This document shows, piece by piece, positions 7,478 through 14,118 of a DNA stretch of 14,118 nt. Source of the DNA: CAYGWP01 sp964353455. Lineage in GTDB: Bacteria > Planctomycetota > Phycisphaerae > FEN-1346. The stretch spans positions 1-14,118 of the forward strand of contig CAYGWP010000329.1 of NCBI GenBank assembly GCA_964353455.1. The letters are read 5' to 3'. The notes under the pieces were generated by a model. That model worked only from the letters and a program-made list of their open reading frames with translations. It searched no databases and had not been told where the DNA came from. The translations under genes were made by a program, and so were the position numbers. Positions within the stretch are counted from its first letter, which is position 1. The number at the start of each line of letters is the position of its first letter.

Positions 7478-7621
7478 TCATCTATCCTGCGTCGTGGGTT
7501 TCGGTCCCGGCTGCTTGCGGCGGAGCAACCGATCCAGCCGTGTCTCCAGACGGGCGATGAACGCGGCGTCTCTGAGCGGCCAGCCAGTCCGGGCACGGAC
7601 CCGAAACCGCCTTAAATCCTC
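7478..7621 (-). pseudogene. Probable C-terminal remnant of a REP-associated (Y1/RAYT) transposase
   Basis: The minus-strand frame ending at TGA 7480-7478 encodes a tail with RARTGWPLRDAAFIARLE followed by RLDRLLRRKQPGPKP. From memory of the family, REP-associated tyrosine transposases of this kind end in TGRP-(L/A)G-x-x-x-F-(I/V)-x-x-L-E and a basic tail such as R-K-P-G-(R/P)-K-P. The spacing and basic ending fit well. The catalytic HUH and tyrosine motifs are absent; the frame upstream of about 7621 is unrelated low-complexity sequence. It therefore looks like a decayed fragment. The match rests on about 45 residues and no search was possible. Confidence 0.5.
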
Positions 7622-7954
7622 GTGGATTATTGTACCGCCCTCCGGGCATATACAAGAGGCAAAACGGCAAGACAAGCCCGCAGGGTGTGACGGCGGATTC
7701 CGGCATGTCCCAAGTCCACCGGCTTCGCGTGAGCATGCTGCGGCTGTGGTAAGCCGTTTCTCCCCAAGACCCCCTTTGCGCTCGCAGTTTAGTCGCCCCC
7801 CAGAGACGGGGTCCATCGAAGGCACAAGGACAGGCGACCGGTCTTCGCGGTGAAATCCGTTCCGTTGTTGCCTTTGCCGTTTTGCCCAGCTTCCCCTCCG
7901 CGTCCTCCGCGTCTCCGCGTGAGGCCGTCGTTGCCGTTTCGCCGGGGTTGGCAT
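7622..7954. other. Gene-free interval with simple repeats
   Basis: No gene is convincing here on either strand. The open frames translate to low-complexity peptides rich in Arg, Ser and Pro. A tract of CTCCGCGT units (about 7894-7920: CCTCCGCGTCCTCCGCGTC and CTCCGCGTG) looks like a common intergenic simple repeat. The stretch probably represents decayed mobile-element or spacer DNA. Confidence 0.5.
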
Positions 7955-8147
7955 CCTTGGCGGTCTTGAATCCGCCTAAAAAGGACCTGATACTCTCCAT
8001 GCCACAATCTGTTGGGTACGCCCCCGCTTCTGCCACAATTAGTAGATTCCCTGCCCGGCCCAAGAGCGCCAAGAGCGCCAACTTCCAGGGGTTGGCGCCC
8101 TTGGCGCCCTTGGCGCTCTTGGCGTTCTTGAATCCGCCTAAGGCGGA
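7955..8147. repeat. Repeat block: 25-bp direct repeats and a 9-bp-unit long inverted repeat
   Basis: A 25-bp direct repeat ending in CTTGAATCCGCCTAA occurs at 7955-7979 and 8117-8141 and matches at 23 of 25 positions. Between the copies, tandem 9-bp units CCAAGAGCG (about 8059-8082) are mirrored by units of the type CTTGGCGCC and CTTGGCGCT (about 8091-8125). This gives a long GC-rich inverted repeat around the short spacer ACTTCCAGGGG. A near-perfect palindrome TCCGCCT-A-AGGCGGA closes the block (8133-8147). Both strands stay open across it, but the products are repetitive Ala/Lys/Gly peptides, so it is not read as coding. Confidence 0.8.
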
Positions 8148-8237
8148 CGCCAATCCCATAGCCATTCCCCCCTCCACCCCCGCCCCTTCATCCTACCAAG
8201 CCAGTCACAACGCAAACGGCTCGGCGGCTGCAACGGC

Positions 8238-8266
8238 TTGACGCCCGGCGGGCGCGGCCGTACCAT
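8238..8266 (+). promoter_or_regulatory. Predicted sigma70-type promoter of the plus-strand operon
   Basis: TTGACG (8238-8243, five of six bases) is separated by exactly 17 bp from TACCAT (8261-8266, four of six bases). It lies about 45 bp upstream of the first start codon of the operon and just after the repeat block. Spacing and position are what one would expect; there is no experimental support. Confidence 0.45.
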
Positions 8267-8311
8267 GCGGCCTGAAGCGGGCCGGCCGTCCCGCGAGAAG
8301 GGAGCGGTGCG

Positions 8312-9382
8312 ATGAGGCGAGCATGGCTTGTCCTGGCTGCCGTCATCGGGCTTGCGGCCGCCGTTGTCGTGTCGGTGAACCTCGGTGCAGGGGAGGCCCG
8401 CAAGGAGCCGCAGGCCGCGCCCCCGCCTCCTTCCGAGGAATTCGCCAAGAAACTGAAGGACATTCCGTACCGCATCGTCTATGAGACCTTCCGCGACAAC
8501 AATTGGGAACTCTTCAGCGCCCGGGCCGACGGCTCCGACCCGGTCAACCTCACCAATACGCCCGACGTCAATGAACTGTACCCGCACGTGTCGCCCGACG
8601 GCGCCCGGATTTGTTTCGTCGTCGATGAGGTTGACGCGCCCGGCGGCGAGCCGCGGATCCGCAACGCCTACTACATGAACATGGACGGGACGGGCCGCAC
8701 CAAGATCGCCGACAACGCCCGCGAGGCCTGCTGGAACGCCGACGGAACCCAGATCGCCTACCTCCCCGGAGAGTTCGACCGTTTCTGCTACGAGGACTAC
8801 GCAACCCGCGGCATCGTCATCTATGACCTTAAGACCGGCAGCCGCACCCCGCACCCGAACAAGGAACTCTATCACCTCTACAACCTTTGCTGGTCGCCCG
8901 ACGGCAACTGGTTTGTGGCCACGGTCCACGGCGGCATGGGATATAAGCACGCGATCCTTGCGATAGAGGCGCGCGGCACGCGTGTCTTCGACCTGAACAT
9001 TCCCGGATGCCGACCCGACATCAGCCCCGACGGGACGAAGATCGCCTGGGGCGCCAATGACTGGGAACTCTGCATCGCCGACCTGAGTTACGGCCCCCCC
9101 AGGCCGGTCGTCACGAACCGCCGGGTCGTGGTCCGCAGCGCCCAGCCGATCAAGATCTACCATATCGACTGGTCGCCCGACGGCCGGTACGTCACCTTCA
9201 GCCGCGGGCCGGAGAAGAAGAGCCTCGGCCACGCGCCGGAGATGATCGGCATCCGCGCTACGGGGTGGAACATCTGCGTGGCCGATGCACAGGGCGCAAG
9301 CGTCTGGACGGAGATCACCGCCGACGGCAAGTGCAATAAGGAACCCGACTGGGCGCCGCTGAGGGCGAATGCCGCCAAATGA
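8312..9382 (+). CDS. Exported TolB-like PD40 beta-propeller protein
   Basis: This 356-residue protein begins MRRAWLVLAAVIGL with a hydrophobic segment to about residue 23, acting as signal peptide or membrane anchor. A Pro/Ala/Glu spacer follows, then a PD40-type beta-propeller from about residue 52. Blades are marked by ELYPHVSPDGARICFV, CWNADGTQIAYL, CWSPDGNWFVAT, DISPDGTKIAWG and DWSPDGRYVTFS, with a closing EPDWAPL. Its opening YRIVYETFRDNNWELFSARADG is the first blade. The product is expected outside the cytoplasm as a binding or scaffold protein; the ligand is unknown. AAGGGAG lies 7 nt before the ATG. The TGA overlaps the next gene's start as ATGA, indicating translational coupling. 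It shares architecture with the product of 4785-5630. Confidence 0.9.
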   Translation: MRRAWLVLAAVIGLAAAVVVSVNLGAGEARKEPQAAPPPPSEEFAKKLKDIPYRIVYETFRDNNWELFSARADGSDPVNLTNTPDVNELYPHVSPDGARICFVVDEVDAPGGEPRIRNAYYMNMDGTGRTKIADNAREACWNADGTQIAYLPGEFDRFCYEDYATRGIVIYDLKTGSRTPHPNKELYHLYNLCWSPDGNWFVATVHGGMGYKHAILAIEARGTRVFDLNIPGCRPDISPDGTKIAWGANDWELCIADLSYGPPRPVVTNRRVVVRSAQPIKIYHIDWSPDGRYVTFSRGPEKKSLGHAPEMIGIRATGWNICVADAQGASVWTEITADGKCNKEPDWAPLRANAAK

Positions 9383-11232
9383 GAACCCCGCGCGCGCGAC
9401 CGGCGGCCTTCCACGCCCGCCTTCTGATGATCCTGGCGGCCCTGGCCGGCCCGTCCTGCCAGAAGGCCGATCAAGAGGCGGCCGCGCCGGGCGGAGCGCC
9501 CGTTGTACGCTCGAAGTCCGGCATCGACATGGTCCTCGTGCCCGCCGGGTGGTTCCTCATGGGAAGCGACCGCGGCAAGGCCGATGAATCCCCCGCCCAC
9601 CGCGTTTGGATCGATGCATTCCTGATGGACGTCCACGAAGTGACGCAAGGTGCGTACGGGCATCTCGTCCTCGGCAACCCGTCTCACTTCAAGGGGCCGC
9701 GGCGGCCGATGGAGCAGATCAGTTGGCCGAAGGCGGCACTGTACTGCAACGCGCGTTCCCGTGCCGAGGGCCTGCGTCCGTGCTACGACGAGGCCACCGC
9801 CGAGTGCAACTTCGAGGCCGACGGGTACCGCCTGCCGACCGAGGCCGAGTGGGAGTACGCCTGCCGCGCGGGCGCCGACGCCGACTACTTCTTCGGCGCC
9901 GACGCCGGCGCGCTCAGGGACTACGCGTGGTTCGCCGGGGACTCGGCGAAGATGACGCACCCCGTGTGCGAGAGGAAGCCGAATCCGTGGGGACTATTCG
10001 ACATGTATGGAAACGTGGCCGAGTGGTGCAACGACCTCTACGCCGCGGACTACTACAAGGTGTGCCCCGAGAGGGATCCGCGCGGGCCGGCCGCAGGCGC
10101 CAAGTACGTCCTCCGCGGCGGGGCGTGGAACTCCAGCGCCGAGGCGTGCCGCTCGTCGTACCGCGCCTACGAGAACCCCGGATTCCAGGACGCCTGCTTC
10201 GCGCTGGACGCCATCGGATTCCGGTGCGTGCGCAGTGCGCCGCCGGGTCCCGCACGGGAGGCATCGCCCGGCGACGATCCGCCTGCCGCGGCCGCGCGGC
10301 CGCCGACCGGCATCGTATATGGCGATATCTATCTTAAGCACCTGACCGGGAGCGGCCACGTGGAGCGGCCCGAGCGGCTCCAGGCCGTCATGCGGCGCCT
10401 GAGAGAGCGCGGCCTCCTGGCCGACCTAACGCTGATCGCACCCGCCGCTGCGCCCAGGCAGTGGATCACGGAGGTCCACTCCCCGGAGCACCTTGAGCAG
10501 GTCAGGAAGGCCTGCCTGTCGGACGCGGGGCGCGCCAGCGGCGTGGACACGGCCGTCTCGGCGGAGTCGTATGACGTGGCGGTTGCGGCGGTCGGCGGCG
10601 TACTGGCGGCGGTCGATGCCGTGATGAACGGCCGCGTCCGCAACGCCTTCTGCGCCGTCCGCCCGCCCGGACACCATGCCACGAAGGACCGCTCCGCGGG
10701 CTTTTGCATCTTCAACAACGTCGCGATTGCCGCCCGATACGTCCAGAAGAAGCACGGCCTGGCCCGCGTCCTCATCGTCGATTGGGACGTCCATCGCGGC
10801 AACGGGACGCAGGACCTCCTGGCGGGCGAGGAGAACGTGCTGGTGTTCGACGTCCATCGCCGCGGCATCTATCCCGACGGCGGCGAGGAGCGCCAGCCCG
10901 CAACCGGGGCCGGCCGCATCATCAACGTAAGCCTGCCGCCGGGCGCGGGCGATGCCCAGTACAAGGCGGCGTTCGAGGAGCGCCTCGCGCCGGCCGCGGC
11001 GGCGTTCCGCCCGGACTTCGTCCTCGTGTCCGCCGGCTTCGACGCCGCAAAGGCCGATCCGCTCGGCGGCATGACCGTGACGCCCGCCGGCTACGCCGCG
11101 CTCACGCGGATCACGAAGGGCATCGCGGAGGCCTCCTGCCGGGGTCGGCTGGTCTCCGTCCTGGAAGGCGGATACGACCCGGACACCCTGGCCGATTCGG
11201 TCGAGGCCCACGTCCGGGCGCTCATGGAGTAG
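9379..11232 (+). CDS. FGE/SUMF1-type domain fused to a histone-deacetylase-fold deacylase
   Basis: This 617-residue protein has three parts. Residues 1-27 form a basic then hydrophobic export-type segment ending in AGPSC, a poor lipobox. Residues about 45-286 are an FGE/SUMF1-type domain: GIDMVLVPAGWFLMGSD, HEVTQ, RLPTEAEWEYACRAG, GLFDMYGNVAEWC, LRGGAWNSS and GFRCVRS. After a Pro/Ala linker, residues about 311-617 are an HDAC-superfamily domain: HVERPERL, RPPGHHA (His432-His433), GFCIFNNVAIAA, DWDVHRGNGTQD (zinc ligands Asp470 and His472), SAGFDA (Asp555) and EGGY (Tyr599). The zinc site and catalytic tyrosine are intact, but the usual second His of DVHH is Arg473. In the FGE domain, Cys257 sits where human FGE Cys336 is, while the Cys341 position is Arg. 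Classical formylglycine formation is therefore unlikely. Deacylation of an acetylated envelope molecule is inferred from the MBOAT and SGNH genes downstream. Confidence 0.9.
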   Translation: MRTPRARPAAFHARLLMILAALAGPSCQKADQEAAAPGGAPVVRSKSGIDMVLVPAGWFLMGSDRGKADESPAHRVWIDAFLMDVHEVTQGAYGHLVLGNPSHFKGPRRPMEQISWPKAALYCNARSRAEGLRPCYDEATAECNFEADGYRLPTEAEWEYACRAGADADYFFGADAGALRDYAWFAGDSAKMTHPVCERKPNPWGLFDMYGNVAEWCNDLYAADYYKVCPERDPRGPAAGAKYVLRGGAWNSSAEACRSSYRAYENPGFQDACFALDAIGFRCVRSAPPGPAREASPGDDPPAAAARPPTGIVYGDIYLKHLTGSGHVERPERLQAVMRRLRERGLLADLTLIAPAAAPRQWITEVHSPEHLEQVRKACLSDAGRASGVDTAVSAESYDVAVAAVGGVLAAVDAVMNGRVRNAFCAVRPPGHHATKDRSAGFCIFNNVAIAARYVQKKHGLARVLIVDWDVHRGNGTQDLLAGEENVLVFDVHRRGIYPDGGEERQPATGAGRIINVSLPPGAGDAQYKAAFEERLAPAAAAFRPDFVLVSAGFDAAKADPLGGMTVTPAGYAALTRITKGIAEASCRGRLVSVLEGGYDPDTLADSVEAHVRALME

Positions 11233-11241
11233 CGCGGCAAG

Positions 11242-12711
11242 ATGCTGTTCCACACATGGACATTCGCCGTTTTCTTCGCCATCGTGTATCCGGGTTACCG
11301 GCTCTTGAAGGGCACCCGGCTTGAACTTCCGTGGCTCTTTGCGGCCTCGTACGTCTTCTACGGCTGGTGGAACCCGCTGTACCTCGTGCTGATAGTCTAT
11401 GGAACACTGGCCGACTACTTCATCGTCGTCGGCATGGAGAAGTTGGGGCATAAGAAGTGGTGGCTGGCGGGCAGCGTGGTGAGCAACATAGGGCTGCTCG
11501 CGTTTTTCAAGTACGCGCATTTTCTGCGCGACAACCTGAACGCGCTCCTGCATCTGGCAGGCATCCCGTACGGTTTCCCGTCGCCTGATGAGTCGGCCAG
11601 GTTCGCCGTGCCGATCATCGACGGGTTGAACTCGCTTCTTGCGCACGTCGGCATCCCGTACGCCTTCGTCGCCCCCAGTTCGCTGCTGCTGCCGGTGGGC
11701 ATCTCGTTCTTCACGTTCCAGTCGATGAGTTACATCATCGACTGCTACCGGGGCGAGGTGGCGCGCGAGCGCAGTATAATCCGCTACGCCGTGTACGTGT
11801 CGCTCTTCACGCAACTTGTGGCGGGGCCGATCGAGAGGGCCTCGAACCTCCTGAAGCAACTGCGCGACGAGCGGCGGATAACGTGGCAGGACATCGGCGA
11901 CGGCCTGTCGCTCTTCGTCGTCGGGTTCTTCAAGAAGGTGGCCCTGGCGGATTACCTGGCCCTCTACGTTGACAAGGTGTATGCCGCGCCCGGAGAGCAC
12001 CAGGCCTCGGCCCTGGCCCTGGCCACGTTCGCCTTCGGCTGGCAGATCTACTTCGACTTTTCGGGCTACACCGACATGGCCCGCGGCATAGCGCGCCTGA
12101 TGGGCCTCAGGCTGATGCTGAACTTCAACAACCCCTACCTGGCCGAGGGGCTGGGCGACTTCTGGTCCCGCTGGCACATCAGCCTGTCAACGTGGTTCAA
12201 GGATTACGTGTATGTCCCGCTGGGCGGGAACCGCCACGGCAAGTGGGCGACCTACCGGAACATGGTCCTGACGATGGTGATCTCCGGCGTCTGGCACGGC
12301 GCGGCATGGACGTTCCTGATCTGGGGCTCGCTCCACGCCCTCGGCCGGGTGGTGACGCGCGAACTTGAGCGGACCGCAGTTTACCGCGAGAGAGTCCCGC
12401 GATTCGCCAAGCAACTTGCCGTGTTCGCGTTCGTCACCTTCACGTGGATATTCTTCCGGGCGCAGAGCCTGGAGGACGCATGGCTTATCATCACGCGGAT
12501 TTTCACCGGCGGATGGACCGATCCGGCCTTCCCGATGCTGGCGGCGTCGCTGGTGCTCCTCATCTGGTTCTACCAGTTCGTCTATGAATCCGGCGCAAGG
12601 CGATTGATAGAGGCGGCGCCGGTACGCCTGGCGATCGTCATATTCATCATTGTCTATGTAGCCGTATTCGCGTCGCCGGGCGCACAGAAGTTCATCTACT
12701 TCCAGTTCTGA
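11242..12711 (+). CDS. MBOAT-family O-acyltransferase (AlgI/PatA-like)
   Basis: This 489-residue polytopic membrane protein has the usual AlgI-type length and motifs. These include an early FAASYVFYGWWNP, LLPVGISFFTFQSMSYIID, LFTQLVAGPIERA, FGWQIYFDFSGYTDMARGIA, NFNNPYL, DFWSRWHISLSTWFKDYVYVPLGG and GVWHGAAWTFLIWG. The last holds the catalytic His352; His312 is the second conserved histidine. Enzymes of this family pass acyl, usually acetyl, groups across the cytoplasmic membrane to polysaccharides or peptidoglycan, working with an SGNH/GDSL partner. One is encoded 15 bp downstream. The gene starts 9 bp after the fusion gene, so it belongs to the operon. The acceptor glycan cannot be told from sequence. 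Confidence 0.94.
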   Translation: MLFHTWTFAVFFAIVYPGYRLLKGTRLELPWLFAASYVFYGWWNPLYLVLIVYGTLADYFIVVGMEKLGHKKWWLAGSVVSNIGLLAFFKYAHFLRDNLNALLHLAGIPYGFPSPDESARFAVPIIDGLNSLLAHVGIPYAFVAPSSLLLPVGISFFTFQSMSYIIDCYRGEVARERSIIRYAVYVSLFTQLVAGPIERASNLLKQLRDERRITWQDIGDGLSLFVVGFFKKVALADYLALYVDKVYAAPGEHQASALALATFAFGWQIYFDFSGYTDMARGIARLMGLRLMLNFNNPYLAEGLGDFWSRWHISLSTWFKDYVYVPLGGNRHGKWATYRNMVLTMVISGVWHGAAWTFLIWGSLHALGRVVTRELERTAVYRERVPRFAKQLAVFAFVTFTWIFFRAQSLEDAWLIITRIFTGGWTDPAFPMLAASLVLLIWFYQFVYESGARRLIEAAPVRLAIVIFIIVYVAVFASPGAQKFIYFQF

Positions 12712-12726
12712 TCGTCGCGAGGCGTT

Positions 12727-13890
12727 ATGGAGAGGCAGGCAAGCGTGCAGGGCGGCGGAACAGTACAAGAGAAACATCGGCGGCTGTCGAGCCAGGCCGA
12801 CCTCAGGTTCGGCTCGAACGCCGTGCGCCTGTCGGCCAGGGAATGGGCCGTCACGGGCATCATCCTCGTTGCCGTGTTCGCGATGCTGCCGACGCTCTGG
12901 TCGCACTGGGAGGAGTTCCAGCCGGGACCCGACTATCGCATCCCCTACGACCTCTCCGGCGACTACTGGCTTTTCAACCGTTACGCGAACCTGGCGGCGA
13001 TGCGGCCCGACGTCCTGGCCGTCGGCGACTCTGTAATCTGGGGACAGTACGTCACGAAGGAGCAGACGCTCACGCACCACCTGAGCCAGGCCGCGGGCGG
13101 GCCGCAATTCGCCAACCTCGGCATGGACGGCATGCATCCGGCGGCGCTCGCGGGACTGCTGGAGTACTACGGCGGCGGCATCCAGGGTCGCGGCATCCTC
13201 CTCCACGCGAACCTGCTCTGGATGTCCTCGAAGAAGCACGACCTCCAGACCGACAAGGAGTTCCGCTTCAATCACCCCGACCTGGTGCCGCAGTTCTGGC
13301 CGCGGAAACCCCCCTGCTACGCGGAGGAGGGGTCGCGGCGGCTGGGCATCGTTATCGGGCGGCGAGTGCCGTTCCTATGGTGGGCCGACCACCTGAAGCA
13401 GGTGCACTTCGACCGGATGGACCTGCCCGCGTGGTCGCTGGAACACCCGTACGCCAACCCTGCGGCCGCCCTGCTGGAATCGCCGGCGCCGGACGACCGG
13501 CCGCGCCACGAGGCCATTCCCTGGACCGAGCGCGGGATCGACCGGCAGTCTTTCGCATGGGTTGATCTTGATACATCGCTCCAGTGGCGGTTCTTCAGGG
13601 AGGCCGTCGAGACGCTGCGGCGACGCGGCAACCGGGTCTTCGTCCTCGTCGGCCCGTTCAACGAGCACATGCTGACCTCCGAGAGCCTCGCGACCTATAC
13701 CCAGCGGAAGCAAGAGGTGGAGGCGTGGCTCCGCGAGCACGGAATCCCCTGCTGCGTGCCGGCAGCGCTCCCCAGCGAACTCTACGCCGATGCCAGCCAT
13801 CCGCTCGGCGACGGCTACGCCCTGCTGGCGCGGCGGCTGCTTGAGGATCAGTCCTTCCGCCGAGTCGCCGCGGCGACCGCACGCCGATAG
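12727..13890 (+). CDS. Membrane-anchored SGNH/GDSL-like protein, partner of the MBOAT acyltransferase
   Basis: This 387-residue protein has a charged cytoplasmic N-terminus, one transmembrane helix (about residues 41-58, AVTGIILVAVFAMLPTLW) and an extracytoplasmic domain. SGNH signatures are VLAVGDSVIWG (nucleophile Ser102), FANLGMDGMHPAA (block-II Gly near 132), HANLLWMSS (possible block-III Asn162) and DASHPLGDGYALLARRL (Asp355, His358). The catalytic triad appears intact. By analogy with PatB and AlgJ/AlgX-type partners, it would move acyl groups delivered by the MBOAT protein onto a surface glycan, or act as an esterase. GAGG lies close before the ATG. The 3' end overlaps the convergent nucleotidyltransferase gene by 43 bp. 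Confidence 0.85.
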   Translation: MERQASVQGGGTVQEKHRRLSSQADLRFGSNAVRLSAREWAVTGIILVAVFAMLPTLWSHWEEFQPGPDYRIPYDLSGDYWLFNRYANLAAMRPDVLAVGDSVIWGQYVTKEQTLTHHLSQAAGGPQFANLGMDGMHPAALAGLLEYYGGGIQGRGILLHANLLWMSSKKHDLQTDKEFRFNHPDLVPQFWPRKPPCYAEEGSRRLGIVIGRRVPFLWWADHLKQVHFDRMDLPAWSLEHPYANPAAALLESPAPDDRPRHEAIPWTERGIDRQSFAWVDLDTSLQWRFFREAVETLRRRGNRVFVLVGPFNEHMLTSESLATYTQRKQEVEAWLREHGIPCCVPAALPSELYADASHPLGDGYALLARRLLEDQSFRRVAAATARR

Positions 13891-14118
13891 TCTTCCGGGC
13901 AGTCCATGTCGGAGAGCACCGAGGCGTCCGGCACGAGGAACTCAAACACGTCGTCGGCGTGCGCGCGGCGAAGGCCGCACAGGCCCACGTCATCGTAGCC
14001 CGCCATGATCTCATCGCGATACCGTGTCGAGAACAGGATGGGATGACCCGGTTTGCCGCCATGGACCGGCACAATGATGCCGCGGCCGGCCCTACGGCCC
14101 GTATGGGCGCCGCGGTAG
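13848..14118 (-). CDS. MobA-like nucleotidyltransferase, C-terminal part (runs off right edge)
   Basis: About 89 C-terminal residues are visible. They contain VPVHGGKPGHPILFSTRYRD, then GLCGLRRAHADDV and finally LSDMDCPEDYRRA. This order (GK-GHP, a Leu-Arg-Arg segment, then D-x-D-x-PEDY) is typical of the end of NTP_transf_3 proteins of the MobA/MocA type, which transfer a nucleotide to molybdopterin or to a related phosphorylated acceptor. The N-terminal GGxSxRMG motif is outside the window, so the exact substrate is unknown. The usual DTPEDY is DCPEDY here. The stop lies inside the convergent SGNH gene. There is no evident functional link to the operon. Confidence 0.8.
   Translation of the reverse strand, partial: YRGAHTGRRAGRGIIVPVHGGKPGHPILFSTRYRDEIMAGYDDVGLCGLRRAHADDVFEFLVPDASVLSDMDCPEDYRRAVAAATRRKD

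Noticed and set aside
4753..8147. Short repeats as a possible CRISPR array
   Set aside because: The repeat units are 7-9 bp tandem copies or isolated dyads without regular unique spacers, and no cas gene is present.
7482..8177. A 231-residue minus-strand open frame
   Set aside because: Its peptide is built from the DNA repeats (Ala-Lys-Gly runs) and changes character abruptly; there is no ribosome binding site or conserved domain. The only protein-like segment is the transposase tail in a different frame.
8138..9232. A 364-residue open frame on the minus strand
   Set aside because: It is antisense to the PD40 propeller gene and only translates the complement of its repeats.
10426..12177. 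A 583-residue open frame on the minus strand
   Set aside because: It is antisense to the well-supported HDAC and MBOAT coding regions, has Arg/Val/Gly/Glu-rich composition typical of a GC-rich shadow frame, and shows no family motif.
12187..13275. A 362-residue open frame on the minus strand
   Set aside because: It lies opposite the MBOAT and SGNH genes, whose catalytic motifs are intact; its sequence is a low-information shadow.

Overview
The window looks like a high-GC environmental bacterial chromosome, most likely Planctomycetota or a close PVC relative. This is inferred from the gene style: lipoproteins with SUMF1/FGE-type domains, TolB-like PD40 propellers, large secreted proteins of unknown family, an MBOAT/SGNH acylation pair and abundant dyad repeats. 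No rRNA, tRNA or CRISPR array is visible.

Left half (1-5.7 kb, minus strand). From 5' to 3' on the minus strand: a secreted PD40 beta-propeller protein (5630-4785), two paralogous secreted proteins of a family I cannot name (4743-3139 and 2933-546), and the start of an FGE-domain lipoprotein running off the left edge (360-1). A plausible sigma70-type promoter (5735-5707) precedes the first gene. Its predicted leader carries a compact block of GGGGTC/GACCCC palindromes that reaches the ribosome binding site. Two loci of CCCTCTCCC/GGGAGAGGG dyads flank the 795-residue gene.

Middle (5.7-8.3 kb). A free-standing HNH endonuclease with about five homing-endonuclease-type repeat modules (7387-6017, minus) is clearly more AT-rich than its surroundings, which suggests transfer. 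Next to it lies gene-free, repeat-rich DNA with a probable C-terminal scrap of a REP-associated (Y1/RAYT) transposase and 9-bp tandem and inverted repeats.

Right half (8.3-13.9 kb, plus strand). A tight operon starts at a good promoter (8238-8266). It encodes a second PD40 propeller protein (8312-9382), an unusual fusion of an FGE-type domain with a histone-deacetylase-fold deacylase behind an export-type N-terminus (9379-11232), an MBOAT O-acyltransferase (11242-12711) and a membrane-anchored SGNH protein (12727-13890). A MobA-like nucleotidyltransferase converges from the right edge (14118-13848) and overlaps the SGNH gene by 43 bp.

Working picture (inference). The plus operon may be an envelope or exopolysaccharide acyl-modification system: MBOAT plus SGNH add O-acyl groups, and the exported HDAC-fold domain removes acyl groups, with its FGE-type domain as a binding or anchoring module. 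The left cluster shares the PD40 and FGE components but carries the unknown paralog pair in place of the enzymes. The fusion protein with its operon, and the unknown paralog family, are the parts most worth following up.
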